From NCBI RefSeq assembly GCF_021648825.1, contig NZ_JAKJHS010000002.1, positions 1 through 64,000 of the forward strand: a stretch of DNA of 64,000 nt, in the 5' to 3' direction. The number at the start of each line of letters is the position of its first letter. Positions within the stretch are counted from its first letter, which is position 1. Positions 25,700 through 35,406 of this stretch are shown piece by piece. The position numbers and the translations under genes were made by a program. Under the pieces are notes generated by a model. It saw only the letters and a program-made list of their open reading frames with translations. It searched no databases and was not told the DNA's origin. Source of the stretch: Rhizobium halophilum (GTDB taxonomy: Bacteria > Pseudomonadota > Alphaproteobacteria > Rhizobiales > Rhizobiaceae).

Positions 25700-27106
25700 C
25701 TATCTTGCGCCACGTCGCAACAGCAGGGTCCTGACGGTCGTCAGCGCGATCCGGAGATCCAGGTCGAGCGACAGGTGCTTGATGTAGTACAGATCGTACG
25801 AGAGCTTTTCACGCGCTTCCTTCAGGTTGCCGGAATAGCCTGAATTAACCTGAGCCCAACCGGTCAGGCCCGGCAGCACCATCAGCCGCAGCAGGTACTT
25901 CGGCATGACTCGTTCGTAGGATTTCGCCAGGTCGATCGCCTCCGGCCGGGGGCCGATTACGCTCATTTCTCCCAACAGCACGTTGAAGAGCTGGGGGATC
26001 TCGTCGAGCCGGAACTTGCGAAGAACGCCACATCCTCGGATTATCCGGCTGTCTTGCGCGGATGTGGCCCCGCCCGCACTGCCCTTGTACATCGTCCGGA
26101 ACTTGTACATGCGAAACGGCCTGCCTGCATAGCCCCGCCGAAGCTGAACGAAGATCACTGGGAAACCGTCCCGCCATGCGATGTACAGCCCGGTGAACAG
26201 CGCCAAAGGAAGCGTAAGTGGTAACGTGATCATGACTGCAGCCACATCCATGATCCGCTTGAGCCGCGCGTAAAGAACCTGGCTTGGCAAATAGGCGAGA
26301 TAGGTGCTTTCAAAGCTGTCGATATCCAGGCGACCAAAGCGGTGCTCCAGATACTGTGTCCAAGGCACCACCTCAACGTCGCTCAGATAGTATTGGGCAA
26401 GAAGTGGCGCCCATTCCTCCTTGTGATGCTCCAAGGGGTCGATCAGCAACGTATCGACGTCCGCTTGAACGTGCGCAGACCCCCGATCCAGAAGCGGAAC
26501 GTCAAGCTCCTCAGCTATCTGTTCTGCACCATTGAACGGAGCCAAGACCGTTTTCTCGCTGCGACTTTGATGGAACGAGACATTCGCATAGGCCATGACC
26601 GCGGTGATGACCGGCCAGCAGGCCAGCAGCGCCTGGTAACTGATCGGCAGTCGCACGGCAGAAAGCGTGCTGACCGCGAAACTGAACATCGCGCTCGCGA
26701 CGATGATGGCAACCATGACGGGCGCGGCGTGGCGGCGAAACGCAGTCAAAACGAACGCGGTCAATACCGGTACAGTAGCCAGAACAGCTATGGCGATAAA
26801 AATGTTCGCCCAGTCGCTGCGCCCAAACCGGGTCGCGACCAGGAAGTAGAGCGCGGACTGCATGAGCACACACAGGAGCACAGGCGCAAGGAAATTTCGA
26901 ATGTCGCGAAGATAGCGGTGTCTACGGCGGCGCGTCCGCTGATCGATGATGATGGACAGCCCTCTCGGAGCCTCGAGGCGCCGCCGTGTCCACTTATGTA
27001 TCTTTCTTGCTCGCACCCTTGCTCCTACAGGCCCGATCACCGCTCCACCTCTTGCGAGGTAGGACTGTTTCGCGCCCTGGTCATTCGCCGTGGCGGCATC
27101 CGCCAT
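25700..27106 (-). CDS. Exopolysaccharide polyprenyl glycosylphosphotransferase
   Basis: A 468-aa initiating enzyme that transfers a sugar-1-phosphate from UDP-sugar to undecaprenyl phosphate (WbaP/WcaJ/ExoY class). An Arg-rich N-terminus precedes four hydrophobic helices at about 70-170. A degenerate soluble domain follows, then the re-entrant membrane helix and catalytic domain at about 275-468. The catalytic domain has [34 protein letters not shown] and [13 protein letters not shown]. The ATG at 27106 is adopted but the exact start is uncertain. It probably starts the repeat unit assembled by the neighbouring glycosyltransferases. Confidence 0.88.
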   Translation of the reverse strand: MADAATANDQGAKQSYLARGGAVIGPVGARVRARKIHKWTRRRLEAPRGLSIIIDQRTRRRRHRYLRDIRNFLAPVLLCVLMQSALYFLVATRFGRSDWANIFIAIAVLATVPVLTAFVLTAFRRHAAPVMVAIIVASAMFSFAVSTLSAVRLPISYQALLACWPVITAVMAYANVSFHQSRSEKTVLAPFNGAEQIAEELDVPLLDRGSAHVQADVDTLLIDPLEHHKEEWAPLLAQYYLSDVEVVPWTQYLEHRFGRLDIDSFESTYLAYLPSQVLYARLKRIMDVAAVMITLPLTLPLALFTGLYIAWRDGFPVIFVQLRRGYAGRPFRMYKFRTMYKGSAGGATSAQDSRIIRGCGVLRKFRLDEIPQLFNVLLGEMSVIGPRPEAIDLAKSYERVMPKYLLRLMVLPGLTGWAQVNSGYSGNLKEAREKLSYDLYYIKHLSLDLDLRIALTTVRTLLLRRGAR

Positions 27107-27262
27107 CGCCGGCTCATTGTCAAGCCTTCGGTGTCGTTGGACCGCTTCGGTGGGTCTGAACTCAAGAACCTGCTTTGCAGACGGCGGAGGGATGCGGTAG
27201 GGGACGGATCATGTTGCCGCTCACAAGGTGCGGATCATCGGCAGAATAGGAGAACGCTCGAG

Positions 27263-28288
27263 ATGAAGGTCCTGGTCACCGGCAGCGCGGGTTTCATCGG
27301 CTATCACGTTGCAAGGCGCTTGATCGAGCGTGGAGATGCCGTTGTCGGTATCGACGTTATCAACGATTACTACGATCCCCGGCTGAAAGAGGCGCGTCTG
27401 CGTGAACTTGCTGAGATCGGCGGGCGACAAGGCGCCGAGTACAGTTTCGAACGTCTCGATGTTGCCGATGACAAAGGGATGAAGGATGTATTCCAGGCTC
27501 ACGAGTTCGACCGCGTCATTCATCTCGCTGCGCAGGCCGGCGTGCGCTACAGCCTGGAAAATCCGCAAGCTTACGTTCAATCCAACCTCGTCGGCTTCGC
27601 CAACCTTCTCGAAGCATGCCGGCATCAGCAGGTTGGCCATCTCACCTATGCTTCGACGTCAAGTGTTTACGGCGGCAACCGGAAGATGCCGTTTTCCGAA
27701 CACGACGGCGTAAACCATCCGCTTCAGTTCTATGCTGCGACCAAGCGCGCGAACGAACTGATGGCCCACAGCTACTCGCATCTTTTCGGTATTCCTACGA
27801 CTGGCCTCCGTTTTTTCACCGTCTATGGTCCCTGGGGGCGCCCGGACATGGCACTGTTTTCCTTCACGAAGAAGATACTGGCAGGCGAACCCATAGACGT
27901 GTTCAACCATGGTGATCACACGCGCGACTTCACCTACATTGACGACATTGTGGAAGGGGTGATCCGCGCCTCCGACAATCCGGCAGAGCCGAACCCAGAA
28001 TGGGATGCCCTTCATCCTGATCCGGCGACATCCAACGCTCCTTTTCGCATTTTCAATATCGGCAACTCGGCGCCGGTCAAGCTGACGGAATATATCGAGG
28101 CCCTGGAGGAAGCCCTCGGAAAGAAGGCGATCCGCAACCTCCTGCCGCTTCAGCCGGGTGATGTTCCGGACACTTTCTCGGACACGTCGGAACTCACCGC
28201 GGCGACAGGATATGCGCCGTCAACCACCGTGCGCGAGGGGGTGGCGCGCTTCGTTGCCTGGTATCGTCAGCATCATGACGGGACATGA
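27263..28288 (+). CDS. NAD-dependent epimerase, UDP-glucuronate 4-epimerase-like
   Basis: A 341-aa short-chain dehydrogenase/reductase of the extended type. The start at 27263 ([15 protein letters not shown]) has AGGAG ten bases upstream; the long in-frame extension from 26342 is a shadow of the divergent gene. The NAD-binding loop GSAGFIG and the catalytic pair Y157/K161 in YAATK are present. Blocks such as [35 protein letters not shown] and [18 protein letters not shown] are characteristic of UDP-glucuronate/galacturonate epimerases (LspL, Cap1J). It would convert UDP-GlcA, the product of the nearby Ugd, into UDP-GalA for surface polysaccharide. It is transcribed divergently from the glycosylphosphotransferase gene. 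Confidence 0.87.
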   Translation: MKVLVTGSAGFIGYHVARRLIERGDAVVGIDVINDYYDPRLKEARLRELAEIGGRQGAEYSFERLDVADDKGMKDVFQAHEFDRVIHLAAQAGVRYSLENPQAYVQSNLVGFANLLEACRHQQVGHLTYASTSSVYGGNRKMPFSEHDGVNHPLQFYAATKRANELMAHSYSHLFGIPTTGLRFFTVYGPWGRPDMALFSFTKKILAGEPIDVFNHGDHTRDFTYIDDIVEGVIRASDNPAEPNPEWDALHPDPATSNAPFRIFNIGNSAPVKLTEYIEALEEALGKKAIRNLLPLQPGDVPDTFSDTSELTAATGYAPSTTVREGVARFVAWYRQHHDGT

Positions 28289-28381
28289 AGGGAACGGGCC
28301 GTTGCATCCGGTAAGCGTGGCCCTGCGGCGGCTTGGGGATAACACGGGACATCAATGCTGCTTCAGCGGGTTGTTCAGCCC

Positions 28382-29509
28382 ATGAGCAGGAAATCCTTTG
28401 CGATCATTGGCAATCAGGCGTTTTCGCTCCTCAACTTCCGATCGCCGCTCATCCGGGACATCATCTCGCGCGGTTATGATGTTTACGCTTTGGCTCCCGA
28501 TTTTGACGTGGCGACGACAGAGCAGGTGCGGCAGCTCGGGGCGGTGCCTGTCTCCATCTCGCTTTCACGTACGGGACTCAATCCCGTGAGAGATTTGCGT
28601 GACGTCGTGAAACTCGCTCGGGTTCTTGCAAGGCTCCGGCCGGAGACGGTTCTCAGTTTCTCCATCAAACCGGTGATCTACGGTACACTCTCTGCTCGCT
28701 TCGCGGGTGTGCCGCATCGGTATGCGCTTATTGCAGGGTTAGGCTATGCCTTCGGGGACAGCACGCGCTCGACATTCAAGGCTAAGCTCCTCCATTATCT
28801 GGCCCGGGCACTCTACAAGCTTTCCCTAAGCCAGGCCCAGCGGGTTTTCATGCAAAATCCGGACGACGCCGCTGACTTTGTCCGGATGGGAATTGTGGAC
28901 GGAGGGAAAATACAAGAGGTCAACGGGACTGGTGTCGATCTTTTGACTTGGCCTGTCCTCCCGCCAGTGGACCAGCCAATGACTTTTCTTCTGGCGGCAC
29001 GACTGCTGGCTGAGAAGGGCATTGTGGAGTACGCCGAAGCCGCACGGATCGTTAAGGCGAAATTCCCCCAGACGCGCTTCATCCTGTTGGGAGGCTTGGA
29101 TTCCAATCCCAACGGTGTTGGTCGGGCGGGAGTAGAACGGTGGGTTGCCGAGGGCATACTGGAATGGCCAGGCCATGTTGACGTACGACCCTGGCTGAGG
29201 CAAGCCAGCGTCTACGTCTTGCCTTCCTATTATCGCGAAGGGATCCCGCGATCGATCCAGGAGGCACTGGCAAGCGGCCGCCCCGTAATAACGACGAGCG
29301 CCCCGGGCTGTCGCGAAACGGTTGTCGAGGGCGTTAACGGGCTTCTCGTTCCCGTGCGGGACGTCGATGCGCTGGTGGGAGCGATGCTGACATTTGTTCA
29401 GCGACCAGAGCTTGTCCATTCCATGGGAAGGGCAAGTCGGATGTTGGCTGAAGAGAAATTTGATGTTCGCGAGATCAACCGGACCATGATTTCTTCGATG
29501 GGCCTGTGA
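28382..29509 (+). CDS. Glycosyltransferase family 4 (PglA/WcaL-like)
   Basis: A 375-aa GT-B glycosyltransferase. The start at 28382 (MSRKSFAIIGNQAFSLLNFR) is preferred on family alignment; an ATG at 28355 would add nine residues. The N-terminal domain has the membrane-facing VLSFSIKPVIYGTLSARFAG segment of bacillosamine/HexNAc-transferring enzymes. The C-terminal domain has PSYYREGIPRSIQEALASGRP and ETVVEGVNGLLVPV. It lies 93 bases after the epimerase gene on the same strand. Acceptor and donor are not predictable. Confidence 0.86.
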   Translation: MSRKSFAIIGNQAFSLLNFRSPLIRDIISRGYDVYALAPDFDVATTEQVRQLGAVPVSISLSRTGLNPVRDLRDVVKLARVLARLRPETVLSFSIKPVIYGTLSARFAGVPHRYALIAGLGYAFGDSTRSTFKAKLLHYLARALYKLSLSQAQRVFMQNPDDAADFVRMGIVDGGKIQEVNGTGVDLLTWPVLPPVDQPMTFLLAARLLAEKGIVEYAEAARIVKAKFPQTRFILLGGLDSNPNGVGRAGVERWVAEGILEWPGHVDVRPWLRQASVYVLPSYYREGIPRSIQEALASGRPVITTSAPGCRETVVEGVNGLLVPVRDVDALVGAMLTFVQRPELVHSMGRASRMLAEEKFDVREINRTMISSMGL

Positions 29510-29613
29510 AATTCGGCGCTTGTGTTATCGAAGCTCGAAGACGGTCAAGGCCTTCACTCCGACACCTGAGAACGAAACCTTCTTTATTACCCCCTGATGT
29601 TCACTCGGCGACG

Positions 29614-29642
29614 CTGTGTCAGGTCCTAACCGACCGACACAG
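29614..29642. terminator. Hairpin between convergent genes
   Basis: CTGTGTC (29614-29620) and GACACAG (29636-29642) pair perfectly around a 15-base loop. It lies in the 186-base gap between the rightward glycosyltransferase stop and the leftward BA14K gene stop, in which I see nothing else. There is no T tract, so termination is only a possibility. Confidence 0.4.
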
Positions 29643-29695
29643 TACCGGCGGTATATGTGATCTCCTCCTTTTTCGAGCCCTGACATCACCTGATG

Positions 29696-30328
29696 TTAGC
29701 CGAAGGGTGATTCACAGGCACGGCGGGGGCCGTGGTAAGGCTGGTACGTGTTATCTGCAGGTCTGTAGGAGCGGTAGCGCTCGAAGCACCATGTGATGTG
29801 GGCGCTGTCGCCGTCTATCTGTGGCTGATGGATCCGTGAATTGGAAGCGATCGTCTCCTCACGGAGAAGATAGGGCGACTCGCATTGCTTCCGCGGCCCC
29901 TCATATGGCTGATAGCTATTGTCTTCTGCTCGGTAGGATCTGTAGCGGTCGCTACACCACTGCGCGTGCTGGGTCCCTTCAAATTCCATTGGGGCTTCAG
30001 GCTCTATGGCGCCGGTGGCAGTCATGTCCAAGGCCGGATCATTCTCATCCGTAGAGGCCGTTGCCGCCAGGCGCGCCTTTTCCTGTTCGCTTAGTTCAAC
30101 GGCCATCGCCTGGAAGACGGGCGGTACGGGGGCGGCGGCGAGGCGCTCGAAATTCTGCTCCTGCGGGTCAACGGCTACCGGCTTGTTCGTCCAAAGCGGG
30201 CGCTCATCCAAGTGTGCGAAGTGGTGGGGCTCCGGGTCCTGCATTATCCACGATGAGGCTGCGACGCCCCCAACGAAAAGGGCCACGGCCATGGCCACCC
30301 CGAGGATCAAGGACAAGAACGATTTCAT
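29696..30328 (-). CDS. Membrane-anchored protein with two BA14K repeats
   Basis: A 210-aa protein with an N-terminal hydrophobic segment (residues 4-26) that is either a signal peptide or a membrane anchor. A Pro/Ala/Glu-rich linker leads to two copies of the BA14K motif. The first is [20 protein letters not shown] (about residues 120-147); the second is [20 protein letters not shown] and ends near the C-terminus. Both copies have the paired cysteines and YxGPR-x-C ending. BA14K proteins are small rhizobial/Brucella envelope proteins, described as immunoreactive and lectin-like in Brucella. Two tandem copies are less common than one. Function here is unknown; extracytoplasmic location is inferred. 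Confidence 0.85.
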   Translation of the reverse strand: MKSFLSLILGVAMAVALFVGGVAASSWIMQDPEPHHFAHLDERPLWTNKPVAVDPQEQNFERLAAAPVPPVFQAMAVELSEQEKARLAATASTDENDPALDMTATGAIEPEAPMEFEGTQHAQWCSDRYRSYRAEDNSYQPYEGPRKQCESPYLLREETIASNSRIHQPQIDGDSAHITWCFERYRSYRPADNTYQPYHGPRRACESPFG

Positions 30329-30479
30329 CAGTTAGCTCCGCATTCTACCATTGTCGCAGAATGCGTTTTCGGTGCAGGCGGTTCCGCATTTGCTGCGGTG
30401 GCCATGGCTTCGCCGCGTCGACACGGGCGGTGCAAGCAGGTTTTGAGGGATCGGTGCGGTAGGCGGGGCGTTGTGTGAG

Positions 30480-30968
30480 ATGATCTATTTTACCAGCGAT
30501 ACCCATTTCGGAGACAGGAGGGTCTTGCAGATCGATCGACGGCCGTTCGCCACGACAGCCGAGCATGATGAAGCGCTGATCGAAAGGTGGAACGAAACAG
30601 TCTCTCCGGAAGACGAGGTCTGGCATCTGGGTGATGTCATGTCAGCCCGCAGCACGGCTGAGGCGGAAGTGCTCCTCTCACGGCTGAACGGGCGAAAGCA
30701 CCTGGTCGTCGGCAACAACGATCCTGTCACCGTCAGCGCGGCATCAGGATGGGAAAGCGTGCAGCATTATGCGGAGTTGAAGCTCGGAGATCATTTTCTC
30801 GTCCTTTGCCACTACGCCTTTCGAACGTGGAACCAGATGGGCAAGAGGTCGATCAATCTTCATGGGCATTCCCACGGGCGGCTGAAATCGCTGCCGCGGC
30901 AGTTCGATGTTGGAGTCGATGCACGCTCCCTGCGTCCGGTGCTCCTCGAGGAACTGCTTGGGCGCTAA
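30480..30968 (+). CDS. Small metallophosphoesterase
   Basis: A 162-aa calcineurin-like phosphoesterase from the ATG at 30480 (MIYFTSDTHFGD); a TTG at 30471 would add three residues. The metal and catalytic motifs are in order: SDTHFGD, WHLGDV (GDV), VVGNND (GNxD), CHYAF and GHSHG. Family members of this size hydrolyse phosphodiesters or phosphomonoesters; the natural substrate is not evident. It stands alone between the divergent BA14K gene and the convergent GntR regulator gene. Confidence 0.85.
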   Translation: MIYFTSDTHFGDRRVLQIDRRPFATTAEHDEALIERWNETVSPEDEVWHLGDVMSARSTAEAEVLLSRLNGRKHLVVGNNDPVTVSAASGWESVQHYAELKLGDHFLVLCHYAFRTWNQMGKRSINLHGHSHGRLKSLPRQFDVGVDARSLRPVLLEELLGR

Positions 30969-30991
30969 GGCTCCGCAACACTCTCTTGCTG

Positions 30992-31768
30992 TCACCGCAG
31001 GCTGCGTATCTCCGTCCCCTCGAGGCTTGGAATGGATGAAGAGGCGATAGAAGCTCTAATGCGACTCTTACCCACGTCGATGACGTGGCGCATCGCCTGG
31101 ACTGCCTTATCGGCGTCACGCGATGCTATGGCATGAGCGATCCGCAAGTGGTTGCTCGCGACCTCGTCGATCTTCTCCTGCGAGGCGGCCGGAGAGGAGA
31201 GCTGGAACGAGATCGCAAGGGCTGCTTCAACGATGGCGCTCGCCGACCGCATGAAGGGATTGCCCGACATGCGGGCGATGGCCAGATGGAATTCCAGGTC
31301 CACCTTGGCAATCGTCTCGGGCGTATGGTGCAGGTCGTCGAAGCGGGCGGCAATGGCGTAGAGCTGCACGATATCGTCGTTGGTTGCCCGCCGTGCCGCA
31401 GCCGCAGCAGCGGCCGGTTCCAGGGCGATGCGCATTTCTGCGAGGTGCTCGATGAATTCGAAGTCTAGCCCGGAGTCGCACCGCCATCCGAGCACGTCGG
31501 CATCGAAGAAGTTCCACATGGCGCGGTCTACGACACGAGTTCCGACTTTCGCCTTGGGCTCGACCAGCCTCTTGGCGGCTAGCGTCTTCATCGCTTCGCG
31601 CAAGACGGTGCGCGACACACCGAAGCGTGCCGAAAGTTCGCTGTCGCCAGGCAGTAGCGAACCTTCCGCAATGCGGCCGGCGACGATGGCGCTGCCAAGC
31701 TCCGCAACCACATGCGCATGGCTGTTGCGGCCCTTGCGTCCGGTGATTGCTGATTCAAGCAGTCCCAA
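30992..31768 (-). CDS. GntR-family (FadR/FCD subgroup) transcriptional regulator
   Basis: A 258-aa DNA-binding regulator. The winged helix-turn-helix spans about residues 15-85 (LPGDSELSARFGVSRTVLREAMKTL). An FCD ligand-binding domain follows (about 95-235), with metal-site candidates in the D-x3-H of DLEFHLAI and in NHLRIAHAI. The start is a TTG at 31768, immediately after the permease stop, with the strong Shine-Dalgarno AAGGAGG. It is the last gene of the leftward sugar ABC operon. By position it most likely senses a sugar acid or sugar and controls both this operon and the divergent catabolic genes, analogous to GguR or DgoR. It would be autoregulated through the operon promoter. Confidence 0.88.
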   Translation of the reverse strand: MGLLESAITGRKGRNSHAHVVAELGSAIVAGRIAEGSLLPGDSELSARFGVSRTVLREAMKTLAAKRLVEPKAKVGTRVVDRAMWNFFDADVLGWRCDSGLDFEFIEHLAEMRIALEPAAAAAAARRATNDDIVQLYAIAARFDDLHHTPETIAKVDLEFHLAIARMSGNPFMRSASAIVEAALAISFQLSSPAASQEKIDEVASNHLRIAHAIASRDADKAVQAMRHVIDVGKSRIRASIASSSIPSLEGTEIRSLR

Positions 31769-32755
31769 TCAAGCCTCCTTCAGCCGCCCCTCGACCAGTC
31801 TCCGATCCGAATACCACACGATACCCCGCTGCAGAACTATGAAGGTGAACAGCAGGAGGCCGATGACGATCTTCGTCCACCAGGAGGAAAGCGTTCCGTC
31901 GAAGACAATATAAGTCTGGATCAGACCCTGTATAAGGATGCCGACGAGTGTCCCTGCAACGAGACCTGCGCCGCCCGTCAGCAGCGTCCCGCCGATGACC
32001 ACCGCGGCGATGGCATCCAGTTCTACGCCGACGGTCGCGAGAGAGTAACCGGACGAGGTGTAAAGGGTGTAAGCAATCCCGGAGAGCCCTGAGAGGAACC
32101 CGGAGAGGGCGTAGATGCCGACCGTCGTGCGGCCGACGGAAACACCCATCAGCTCGGCGGACTGCGGGTTGCCACCCACCGCGTAAACGTTCGCTCCAAA
32201 GCGGGTGCGTCCGGCCACGAATGCACCGACCAGGAATACCAACAGCATCAGCATCGCCATCGCCGTCAGCCGTCCGCCGCCGGGAAAGCGGAAGTAGAAG
32301 CCCTGGATAGCGTCAATGATCGGATGCGAAATCGGTACTGACTGCGTTGATATCAAGTAGGCGGCACCCCGGGCAAGGAACATCCCGGCAAGCGTCACGA
32401 CGAAGGGCGGGATCCCGAGGAAGCGGATCATCAGGCCCATGGTCGCACCGAATGACGTGGAGATGGTCAGCACTGCTGCAAAGGCGATCAGCGGATTGAC
32501 GCCTGCGGAGCCAACCACCACTGCCACGAAGACGCTGGTAAAGGCGATTACGGAGCCGATGGACAGGTCGATGCCGCCAGAGAGGATGACGAAGGTCATG
32601 CCGACGGCGGCAATGCCCAGGAAAGCGTTGTCCGTCAGAAGGTTGCCGAGCACACGGGTCGACAGCATGTTGGGAAACTGCAGAACGCAGGCTGCATAAG
32701 CGAGCAGGAAGATCGCAAGAGCGGCCAGGAACGGAAGGTTGCGCGTGCTTATCAC
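31769..32755 (-). CDS. Sugar ABC transporter permease (YjfF-like)
   Basis: A 328-aa inner-membrane permease of the RbsC/BPD_transp_2 family with about nine hydrophobic segments. The cytoplasmic family motif GGIDLSIGSVIAF is present near residue 60, and AVVIGGTLLTGGAGLVAGT occurs in the C-terminal half. Its ATG overlaps the stop of the first permease (ATGA). With the 32752-33786 permease it should form a heterodimeric channel like YtfT-YjfF of the galactofuranose importer. Confidence 0.88.
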   Translation of the reverse strand: MISTRNLPFLAALAIFLLAYAACVLQFPNMLSTRVLGNLLTDNAFLGIAAVGMTFVILSGGIDLSIGSVIAFTSVFVAVVVGSAGVNPLIAFAAVLTISTSFGATMGLMIRFLGIPPFVVTLAGMFLARGAAYLISTQSVPISHPIIDAIQGFYFRFPGGGRLTAMAMLMLLVFLVGAFVAGRTRFGANVYAVGGNPQSAELMGVSVGRTTVGIYALSGFLSGLSGIAYTLYTSSGYSLATVGVELDAIAAVVIGGTLLTGGAGLVAGTLVGILIQGLIQTYIVFDGTLSSWWTKIVIGLLLFTFIVLQRGIVWYSDRRLVEGRLKEA

Positions 32756-33786
32756 TGTGCCGTCCTCTCTGTCTTCACAGCCTGCCCGGAGTTGCCACGG
32801 ATCGGCTTGATCAACGCGAGTGCACTTCCGACCGCTGGAGACTGCAGCGTCAGCACCAGAATGATGATGCCGGCCTTGATCACCAGGTTGAACTCCGGCG
32901 GGAAGCCTGAGACGAGAATGCCGGTGTTGATCGTCTGGATGATCATGGCGCCGAGCAGCGACGCAAGGATCGAGAAGCGTCCGCCATTCAGCGAGGTGCC
33001 GCCGATGACAACCGCCAGGATGGCGTCAAGCTCCAACCACAGCCCGGCATTGTTGGCATCTGCCCCGCGGATATCTGCTGTGACAATCAAACCTGCGATC
33101 GCCGCCATCAGGCCCGAAACGGCATAGACGAAGAACAACAGGAAGCGGGCGCGTATGCCGGCCAGCATCGCGGCGCGCCGGTTGATGCCGGTCGCCTCGA
33201 TGAGGAAGCCAAGGGCCGTGCGGCGCACTAGCAGGCCAACCGCCAAGGCAGCGCTCATCCAGAGCAGGATCGGGATCGGCATCCCGCCGAGCGAGCCGGA
33301 GCCCAAGGCTGCGAAGCTCTCGTTGTTGAACGTCAGGATCACGCCCTCCGTGATCAACTGCGCGATCCCGCGGCCGGCGACCATGAGGATGAGTGTCGCG
33401 ATGATCGGCTGGATGTCGAGAACGGCGACGAGCAGCCCGTTCCAAAGCCCGCAGAGCAGGCCGATCGCCAGTGAGGCGATGATGACCACCGGCAGGGGAT
33501 AGCCGCTGGTGATCAAGGTGGCCGCCACGGCACCGCAGATGGCGATCACGGCACCGATCGATAGATCGATGCCACGGGTTGCGATGACCAGCGTCATTCC
33601 CACTGCGAGTAGCGCGACGGGCGCGCCCCGCACCAGCACATCTATCAGGCTGCCGTAGAGCCGGCCGTTCTGATAGCTGATATTGAGGAAGCCGGGCGAG
33701 ATGAGGCTTACTACGGCGATGATGATGACAAGCGCTGCCACCTGGGGCGCGATGCGACGAAGCCGGCGGGCGAGGGGACCGGTCAT
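32752..33786 (-). CDS. Sugar ABC transporter permease (YtfT-like)
   Basis: A 344-aa RbsC-family permease with an Arg-rich cytoplasmic N-terminus (LARRLRRIAPQ) and about nine hydrophobic helices. The TRGIDLSIGAVIAICG motif and the AVVIGGTSLNGGRFS motif are typical. Start overlaps the ATPase stop as ATGA; stop overlaps the next permease start. It is half of the putative channel for a monosaccharide. Confidence 0.88.
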   Translation of the reverse strand: MTGPLARRLRRIAPQVAALVIIIAVVSLISPGFLNISYQNGRLYGSLIDVLVRGAPVALLAVGMTLVIATRGIDLSIGAVIAICGAVAATLITSGYPLPVVIIASLAIGLLCGLWNGLLVAVLDIQPIIATLILMVAGRGIAQLITEGVILTFNNESFAALGSGSLGGMPIPILLWMSAALAVGLLVRRTALGFLIEATGINRRAAMLAGIRARFLLFFVYAVSGLMAAIAGLIVTADIRGADANNAGLWLELDAILAVVIGGTSLNGGRFSILASLLGAMIIQTINTGILVSGFPPEFNLVIKAGIIILVLTLQSPAVGSALALIKPIRGNSGQAVKTERTAQ

Positions 33787-35306
33787 GCCGCCTCCGTTTC
33801 GCTTGGATCGGCAATTGCCGCCATAATGTTGTCGGCGGTAACCGTGGAGCCTCTCAGTTCCGCCACATGCCGGCGATCCGCCAGAACGATGACCCGATGT
33901 GCCACGGCTGTGAGTTCCTCCAGTTCCGAGGAGATGACGATGAGCGACATTCCGTCGGCGCAGAGCCTCTCGATCATCCTAAGGATTTCCGCGTGGGCGC
34001 CGATATCGATGCCGCGAGTGGGTTCGTCGAGGATGAGGAGCCGCGGCTCCGTCGCAAGCCACCGTGCCAGGATCGCCTTCTGCTGGTTGCCGCCGGAAAG
34101 GAATTTGATCGGCCTGTCGGGGTCAGGCGGGCGGATGTCGAGCGAGCGGATGAAGCTGTCGGCCAGTTCGGCCTTCTGTCGCGTCGACAAGGGCTTTGCC
34201 CAGCCCTGGCGCGCCTGCAGAGCGAGCGCGATGTTTTCGCTGACGGAAAAATCGCCGATAATGCCATCGGTCTTGCGTTCCTCTGGACCGAATCCGAAGC
34301 CGTGAGCGATCGCTGTCTCCGGCGATGATATACGGACCTCGTTGCCATCGATCATGGCGGTGCCCGTGTCAGCGCGGTCGATGCCAAAGAGGAGAAAGGC
34401 GGTTTCCGTGCGGCCAGAGCCGAGCAATCCGGCCATCCCCACGACCTCGCCCGGGTGAATGTCTAGGTCGAAGGGCGCAACGCTGCCGCGTTTGCCGTAA
34501 CCGTTGAACCGAATCGGCGCAGAACTTTTCTCCACCGTTTCGTCGAGTGCATGGTGATCCCGTGTCACGTGCTGCAACTCCTTGCCGAGCATCATCGAAA
34601 TGAGCTCCATGCGCGGTAGGGTCTCAATCTCGCGCGTGCCGACCATGCCGCCGTTGCGAAGCACCGTGACCCTGTCGGCGATGTCGTAGACCTGGTTGAG
34701 GAAGTGGGTGATGATGATGATGCCAAGGCCCCTGTCGCGCAACTTGCGCAGGACGGCAAACACCATCTCGACCTCATGGCTGTCGAGACTGGCGGTCGGT
34801 TCATCCAGCACCAGAACCTTGCCGGAAAGATCGACGGCACGTGCGATGGCGATGATCTGGCGGATAGCTACTGAGTAAGACGAGAGAAGGGCGTCTACGT
34901 CGATGGTGAGGCCATAGTCGTGGAGCAGGGCTTGTGCCCGGCGGCGCATCTCTCGCCGGTTAACCAAGCCAAAGCGCCGCGGTTGGCGGCCTAGAAAAAG
35001 GTTCTCGGCGACCGTCAGGTTCTCAAGAAGGTTTACCTCCTGATAGACAGTGCCGATGCCAAGTTCCTGCGCTTCGGCAACATTGCCCGGCGCAACGTCG
35101 CGGCCATCGAGCTTCACCGTTCCGGTATCGCGCGTGTAGACACCGGTCAGTATCTTGATGAGGGTGGATTTCCCCGCACCGTTCTCGCCAAGCAGCGCAT
35201 GGATCTCGCCGCTGCGCAGAGTGAAGTCGACATTGTCGAGCGCGGTAATGCCCAGGAAGCTCTTGCCGATGCCGCGGGCTTCCAGGAGAGGATGGGTATC
35301 GTTCAT
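33783..35306 (-). CDS. Sugar ABC transporter ATP-binding protein (YtfR-like, two ATPase domains)
   Basis: A 507-aa cytoplasmic ATPase with two tandem nucleotide-binding domains, as in MglA/RbsA/YtfR. The N-terminal domain has GENGAGKST and [12 protein letters not shown]. The C-terminal domain has the degenerate first loop GLLGSGRTE, then LSGGNQQKA and [12 protein letters not shown]. It powers the leftward importer. The gap of 100 bases from the binding-protein gene contains a hairpin that may set their relative expression. Confidence 0.9.
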   Translation of the reverse strand: MNDTHPLLEARGIGKSFLGITALDNVDFTLRSGEIHALLGENGAGKSTLIKILTGVYTRDTGTVKLDGRDVAPGNVAEAQELGIGTVYQEVNLLENLTVAENLFLGRQPRRFGLVNRREMRRRAQALLHDYGLTIDVDALLSSYSVAIRQIIAIARAVDLSGKVLVLDEPTASLDSHEVEMVFAVLRKLRDRGLGIIIITHFLNQVYDIADRVTVLRNGGMVGTREIETLPRMELISMMLGKELQHVTRDHHALDETVEKSSAPIRFNGYGKRGSVAPFDLDIHPGEVVGMAGLLGSGRTETAFLLFGIDRADTGTAMIDGNEVRISSPETAIAHGFGFGPEERKTDGIIGDFSVSENIALALQARQGWAKPLSTRQKAELADSFIRSLDIRPPDPDRPIKFLSGGNQQKAILARWLATEPRLLILDEPTRGIDIGAHAEILRMIERLCADGMSLIVISSELEELTAVAHRVIVLADRRHVAELRGSTVTADNIMAAIADPSETEAA

Positions 35307-35369
35307 TGGGACGTCCTGCGACCGAAGACCGAAGCCGCGGTTACGGCTCCGGTCGATGCTTCAGGATGA

Positions 35370-35394
35370 GAGGTGGAGCCGAAACCGCCACCTC
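35370..35394 (-). promoter_or_regulatory. Intercistronic hairpin between binding-protein and ATPase genes
   Basis: GAGGTGG (35370-35376) pairs with CCACCTC (35388-35394) around an 11-base loop. It follows the stop of the periplasmic binding-protein gene by 12 bases on the minus strand. No T tract follows, so an mRNA-stabilising or partial-termination role is more likely than full termination. Confidence 0.45.
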
Positions 35395-35406
35395 CGAGAG
35401 CAGGGC

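Noticed and set aside
26342..27262. Long N-terminal extension of the epimerase frame
   Set aside because: The epimerase Rossmann motif starts at 27263 and the upstream part is antisense to the glycosylphosphotransferase gene.
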